NCBI GenBank assembly: GCA_964417825.1
Contig: CAYQJC010000008.1
Location: forward strand, 1-18,659
Reading direction: 5' to 3'
From: CAYQJC01 sp964417825
Lineage (GTDB): Bacteria > Patescibacteriota > Minisyncoccia > Minisyncoccales > CG1-02-41-26
Length of the DNA: 18,659 bases
Below, one piece after another: positions 18,553-18,659 of this stretch; within the stretch, counting starts at the first letter, position 1; every line of letters begins with the position of its first letter. The notes under the pieces are model-generated. The model saw nothing but the letters and a program-made list of their open reading frames with translations, did not search any database and was not told where the DNA came from. Both the position numbers and the translations under genes were made by a program.

Positions 18553-18659
18553 CTCAAATGTTAGATGTCAAATGTCAGATCCATATCTTAGATGTCAAAT
18601 CTAAATATTAATCAAAACATTTAACATTTGACATTTGGTTTTGAGATTTGACATTTGAG
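18553..18659. repeat. Cluster of short direct and inverted repeats after mraZ
   Basis: TGTCAAAT occurs at 18566-18573 and 18593-18600; its reverse complement ATTTGACA at 18626-18633 and 18646-18653. The ends CTCAAATGT (18553-18561) and ACATTTGAG (18651-18659) are exact reverse complements, so the stretch can fold as a cruciform. It runs into the window edge and may continue. Confidence 0.8.

Noticed and set aside
18553..18659. Possible CRISPR array
   Set aside because: Repeat units are about 8 nt, occur in both orientations, and there are no regular spacers.

Overview
The window is AT-rich, densely packed bacterial DNA. Protein style (small proteins, single-domain versions of core genes, orphan membrane proteins, a lone PaaX/Cas2-like gene, a sortase beside a secreted single-pass protein, tRNAs without encoded CCA) suggests a Candidate Phyla Radiation (Patescibacteria), probably Parcubacteria-type, genome. 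That placement is inference from protein families; no 16S gene is present. The standard bacterial code fits all genes.

Layout. 1-784: the tail of an upstream gene (perhaps rpsP), a terminator, and trmD. 823-1955: a tRNA-rich operon, tRNA-Tyr, tRNA-Thr, rpmG (L33), tRNA-Trp, a winged-helix-like orphan and a small zincin metallopeptidase; two mRNAs here start 1-2 nt after a tRNA 3' end. 1954-3868: a 32-nt palindrome, a nitroreductase, a tiny lysine/glutamate-rich protein, a terminator and ychF. 3919-4983: two small membrane proteins and, on the minus strand, a degenerate archaemetzincin-like protein. 5107-7402: pcm, mltG and a DJ-1/PfpI protein. 7422-8778: the rplJ-rplL operon behind an L10-type attenuator leader. 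8788-10187: two orphan genes with near-perfect promoters and strong Shine-Dalgarno (SD) sites, one cytoplasmic coiled coil and one exported coiled coil plus beta-rich protein; then a convergent PP2C-like membrane protein (10182-10979, minus). 11037-11110: tRNA-Val, followed by a tRNA 3'-half remnant. 11259-11944: a 686-bp unit with 38-bp terminal inverted repeats that encloses one winged-helix/Cas2-like (PaaX-type) gene. 12032-16395: a membrane operon of two small membrane proteins, a membrane-anchored Clp-like AAA+ ATPase with a degenerate first ATPase domain, and a membrane-tethered extracytoplasmic protein. 16455-17852: a sortase and a secreted single-pass protein. 18026-18545: mraZ with its own operator boxes, the usual start of a division/cell-wall cluster, followed by a small inverted-repeat array at the window edge.

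How the genes work together. The housekeeping part concerns translation (trmD, tRNAs, L33, L10, L7/L12, YchF) and cell envelope (mltG, sortase, mraZ). The most unusual parts are the repeat-bounded Cas2-like unit, the membrane Clp operon whose ATPase lacks recognisable pore loops, and the HExxE archaemetzincin-like protein. Translation-initiation signals split sharply: nearly all housekeeping genes lack an SD and several look leaderless, whereas four orphan-type genes carry strong SDs.
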